DNA of 64,000 bases, taken from assembly GCA_037447655.1 (NCBI GenBank), contig JBBHKE010000440.1:221826-285825 (forward strand). Direction: 5' to 3'. The notes under the pieces were generated by a model. It saw only the letters and a program-made list of their open reading frames with translations, was not told where the DNA came from and ran no database searches. Origin of the DNA: Zygnema cylindricum. Lineage: Eukaryota > Streptophyta > Zygnematophyceae > Zygnematales > Zygnemataceae. How positions within the stretch are numbered: position 1 is the stretch's first letter; each line of letters starts with the position of its first letter. Below are positions 61,073 to 64,000 of the stretch, piece by piece. The translations under genes and the position numbers were made by a program.

Positions 61073-62190
61073 TATTCTAGTGTGTCATATGAAAATGAGT
61101 TATGGCATAAGAGGTTAGGCCATATTAGTTATAAGAGTCTATAAAAAATTGTGAATGGTGGGAAAGTTAAAGGTGTTTCTCTCACATCTTAGTCTGTGAA
61201 AACTTTTGATGGCTACTCCTTAGGCAAGATTCATAAATTACCATTTCCAAATGAGTCAGAATACAAATCAGAAAAGTTTCTCCAACTCATTCATTCGGAT
61301 GTCCTCGGACCATCCCAAGTAACATCGGCTGGAGGAGTCCAATATATGTTCACATTCACTGATGATTTCTTGAGGTACACAAATGTTTATTTGATGAAGA
61401 ACAAAAGTGAGGTGTTCACTCACTTCAAGCACTACAAGGTCTAACGGAGAAACTACACGGCGTTTCGATCTTAGCATTCAGATCGGATAATGGAGGTGAA
61501 TACACATCTAACGAGTTTAAGCAGTTTCTCCTCGAAGAAGGTATAAGTCACAATTTGACAGTCCCATATACTCTAAAACATAATGGAGTTTCTAAAAGAC
61601 TGAACAAAACAGTCACAGAGATTACTAGGTCCATGCTTGCAGACAAAAGTATAGATCTAAAATTGTGGGCTGAAGCATTAAACTGGGCAGTCTATATAAA
61701 GAATAGAATTGCATCCAGATTTGTAAGCACTACACCTTATGATCTGTGGACAGGAAAGACACCAGAGGTGTGTCACTTTAAATTTTTTGGAAGTAAGTGT
61801 TTTATTTTAGATAACTCACCAAAGAAGTGGAAAATGGAAGCCAAAGGATTAGCACGAATTCTCTAGGGTTATGATGACAATGCAAATGGGTATAGAGTGT
61901 ATGTCTTAGATTTTGTCTCAAAATATTCAGATCAAAGATGAACATGGCTCAGTTGATCTGTTCAAAGTAACAGATGGCCCAGTAGAAAAACCAGAAACAT
62001 GAATATCTCATCTTTCAGCATCAACAACAGGTGTATTTTCTAGTGCAACCCCCTTCTATTAGAACACCTCCAGCTACTACACCGCTTGTTTCTGCTACGG
62101 GTGCCTCCCAACAGCATCACACTCCGGAGGACCATGCTGCTCCACCTTCGGATGCTGCAACAGTTTCAGCTCCCAAAAATCTAAGGATGC
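61073..62190 (+). pseudogene. Element I integrase and linker
   Basis: Resumes after J: ELWHKRLGHISYKSL, a stop, then CDGCALGK altered to FDGYSLGK (zinc Cys residues lost), LQLIHSDVLGPSQVTSAGG (first Asp), a frameshift, RSDNGGEYTSNEFKQF, NGVSKRLNKTVTEITRSMLA, KLWAEALNWAVYIKNRI, TPYDLWTGKTPEVCHFKFFG, then a stop and GYDDNANGYRVYV. The linker to RT is broken. Confidence 0.85.
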
Positions 62191-63055
62191 TAACCATTTT
62201 AGCCTCATAATATCCGAGGGGAAGGAGATTTAGCAGTCGTCTGCAAGCTAGATCTCACTTTGCTTTGGGAGCCTATGACCATCAAAGAGGCCTTAACATC
62301 ACCGGAGAGAACCCACTAGATTGAGGCGGTCAACGATGAAATGAAGTCTATCATGGAGGCACATACATGTGAGCTGGTGGACCTGCCTCCGGGGAGAAAA
62401 GCCATTGGAAGCAAGTTGGTCTTGAAAGTCAAATTGAATCCGAACAACACTATTGAAAGGTATAAGGCCGGACTTCTAGCCAAAGGGTTCAACCAGAAAG
62501 AAGGTATTGACTTTGAGGAAACCTTTTCCCCAGTTGTCAAATTTCCTACTGTCAGAATTTTGTTGAGTTTAGGTGCTATAGAGAATATAGAAATACATCA
62601 AATGGATGTTAAGAAAACCTTTTTGCTTGGAGAGTTAGAGGAAACTATTTATATGTAGCAGCCTGAAATCAATGAAAAAAAAGGAAAGAAAAATTAGATT
62701 ATAAATTGATAAAGTCACTGTATGGGCTAAAACGGGCCCTTGGACAATGGAATCTGAAGTTAGATGAGTTTCTTACTAGTCTAAGATTCAAAATAATTAG
62801 CTCACATTATTTTATATATGTTTTACAAGGGGAGGATGTGATTCTTTATATCGCTGTATTTGTGGATGAACTTTTACTAATAAGTAAATCCATAGATGAA
62901 ATAAATCGTATTAAAGCATCTTTGAGGTCTAGGTTTGAAATGAAAGACCTCAGTGAGGCAAAAAATATCTTAGGCATACAAGTAGAAAGAGATAAGAATA
63001 ACAGGTTGATAATGCTGATCCAAAAAGAAGCTATAGGGAACATGCTATAAAAATT
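62191..63055 (+). pseudogene. Element I RT
   Basis: MKSIMEAHTCELVDLPPGRK, AIGSKLVLKVKLNPNNTIER (WVFK changed to LVLK), EETFSPVVKFPTVRILLSLG, IHQMDVKKTFLLGELEETIY, a stop, LIKSLYGLKRALGQWNLKLD, LYIAVFVDELLLISKSIDEI: catalytic YVDD is FVDE, so the second Asp is lost. Then DLSEAKNILGIQVERDKNNR. Confidence 0.87.
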
Positions 63056-63843
63056 TGAGATGAAGGATGTGAAGGGATGTGTAACTCCCATGGAAGTTAG
63101 ACAGAAGCTGCATGGCTGTGAATCCAACTCAGGCATAATAGTTAGTGAAAGCTTAGAGTCAGGGGAGGAGGAGCTTATGGCTACAAAGCCATACAGACAC
63201 GTAGTGGGGGATCTTTTTTATTTTGAATTGTACGAGACCGGATATTGCTGTAGTTGTATGAGTTTTAATTAGGAGTCTTCAAAATCCTAAAAGATTAGAC
63301 TGGGAAGCAGCAAAAAGTGCTCTAAGATATCTGACACGTACTCGGAACCCAAAGCTTGTACTCGGAGGGGGAGAGGTAAAGTTACACACTTAGAGCGATG
63401 CTAGCTATGGAGATATGCTAAGCGAAAAATCCACAATCAGTTTCGTTTTGAAGGTTGGAAATGGAACTTGCTGTTGGACTAGCAAGTTACATAAGGTCAC
63501 GGCTCAATCTACAATGGAGTCACAATACATGGCAACATCTTCCGCCCTCAAGGAACTTCTATGGGTTAAGGCCACTTTGAAGGAACTTGGGTACATGCAA
63601 AACGGTCCTCAGGTTATCTGGTGTGACAACCAGACAACCATTGCTATTGCCTCTAACCTCAGTCATCAATTTAACAGCAAACATATGGGTGTCAGCCTAA
63701 ACTTTGTTAGAGAAAATGTGCTTGCAAGAGTGATAAAAATGAGTTATTTACCGGATGAAAAGATGGTAGTTGATATGCTGATCAAAGCTCTTCCTACTCC
63801 TAAGTTGCAGTATTACAGAAAGTCTATTGGGCTAAGTGAGTAA
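63056..63843 (+). pseudogene. Element I RNase H
   Basis: EELMATKPYRHVVGDLFYFE, frameshift, then a stretch matching WEAAKSALRYLTRTRNPKL, a stop near WSDASYGD, VGNGTCCWTSKLHKVTAQST, ALKELLWVKATLKELGYMQN, IWCDNQTTIAIASNLSHQFN, MVVDMLIKALPTPKLQYYRK. It ends GLSE at a stop at 63841-63843. Confidence 0.87.
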
Positions 63844-63866
63844 ATGAGTCTAAAGATTTAGGGGAG
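63844..63866 (+). other. Polypurine tract of element I
   Basis: AAAGATTTAGGGGAG immediately before the LTR start; nearly the same as in element L (AAAGCTTTAGGGGAG). Confidence 0.75.
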
Positions 63867-64000
63867 TGTTGAATTTTGGAAAATCTTCATACTTAGTAAA
63901 CAGGGTTGTGAGGAGAGTCTAAGGACTTAGAATATTTTTCTAAGAAAATGGTAATACTTACCTTATTTAGTATGACAGTATCATAAATACTTTGAGTGTT
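63867..64000 (+). repeat. Element I 3' LTR, cut by the window end
   Basis: TGTTGAATTTTGGAAAATC and 115 further bases. It follows pol and PPT at the right place; the rest is outside the window. Confidence 0.8.

Noticed and set aside
10740-62660. Possible reassigned stop codon (TAA/TAG as Gln)
   Set aside because: Some stops fall at Gln positions, but others fall at Glu, Tyr, Trp and Leu positions, and the intact frames of B and the gypsy pol need no reassignment.

Overview
The window is a eukaryotic, retrotransposon-saturated stretch with no recognisable host gene. Nearly every kilobase can be assigned to Ty1/copia-type or Ty3/gypsy-type LTR elements, mostly decayed and nested. Reading frames follow the standard code. 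In-frame stops fall at Gln, Trp, Glu, Tyr and Leu positions, so they look like decay rather than a variant code. The lineage of the host cannot be fixed from this sequence. The copia elements use a primer site matching the anticodon arm of initiator tRNA-Met, as in Drosophila copia and yeast Ty5, rather than the 3'-end site usual in land-plant copia elements. That hints at an alga, protist or other non-angiosperm, but does not prove it.

Layout. 1-2178: two opposed RT fragments, a homopyrimidine tract, and the gag start plus LTR of a minus-strand copia element. 2179-5185: 3' end of a plus-strand gypsy chromovirus (integrase tail, chromodomain, an unrecognised extra ORF, PPT, LTR). 5186-15208: minus-strand gag-only copia element A, whose LTR is split by plus-strand element L (8021-13225, target duplication ATTCT). 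A itself sits in the gag of element C. 15209-16970: minus-strand D (RNase H and RT). 16971-17930: plus-strand LTR K. 17985-29227: minus-strand element E, interrupted by element B (18554-23109) and two solo LTRs (25366-26547, duplication CTTAG; 27617-28949, duplication AATAG). 29228-33500: plus-strand mosaic around gag-only element F1. 33544-37703: minus-strand G with a solo LTR in its RT. 37704-43261: minus-strand gypsy with a nearly intact pol. 43262-49444: minus-strand H. 49445-52978: gag-only F2. 52979-64000: plus-strand element I, split by the complete element J (54879-61067, duplication TATTG).

The most interesting unit is B. Its two 1347-bp LTRs differ at only about six positions by eye, its PBS and PPT are intact, and its single open 617-codon frame is Gag fused to a shrunken, probably inactive RNase H-like remnant. 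Protease, integrase and RT are essentially gone. It looks like a recently active non-autonomous (TR-GAG-like) element that would have borrowed RT and IN from relatives such as J, H or G. A second gag-only lineage (F1/F2) has a separate design with a long basic tail.

Across the copia families the LTRs share several features: gag starts inside the LTR and reads through the PBS; there is a hairpin-TATA promoter core; there are GTAC dyads; and an antisense tRNA-like (B-box) module lies at a similar place in U3. Boundaries rest on TG/CA termini, PBS, PPT and target duplications read by eye. No alignment or database search was run.
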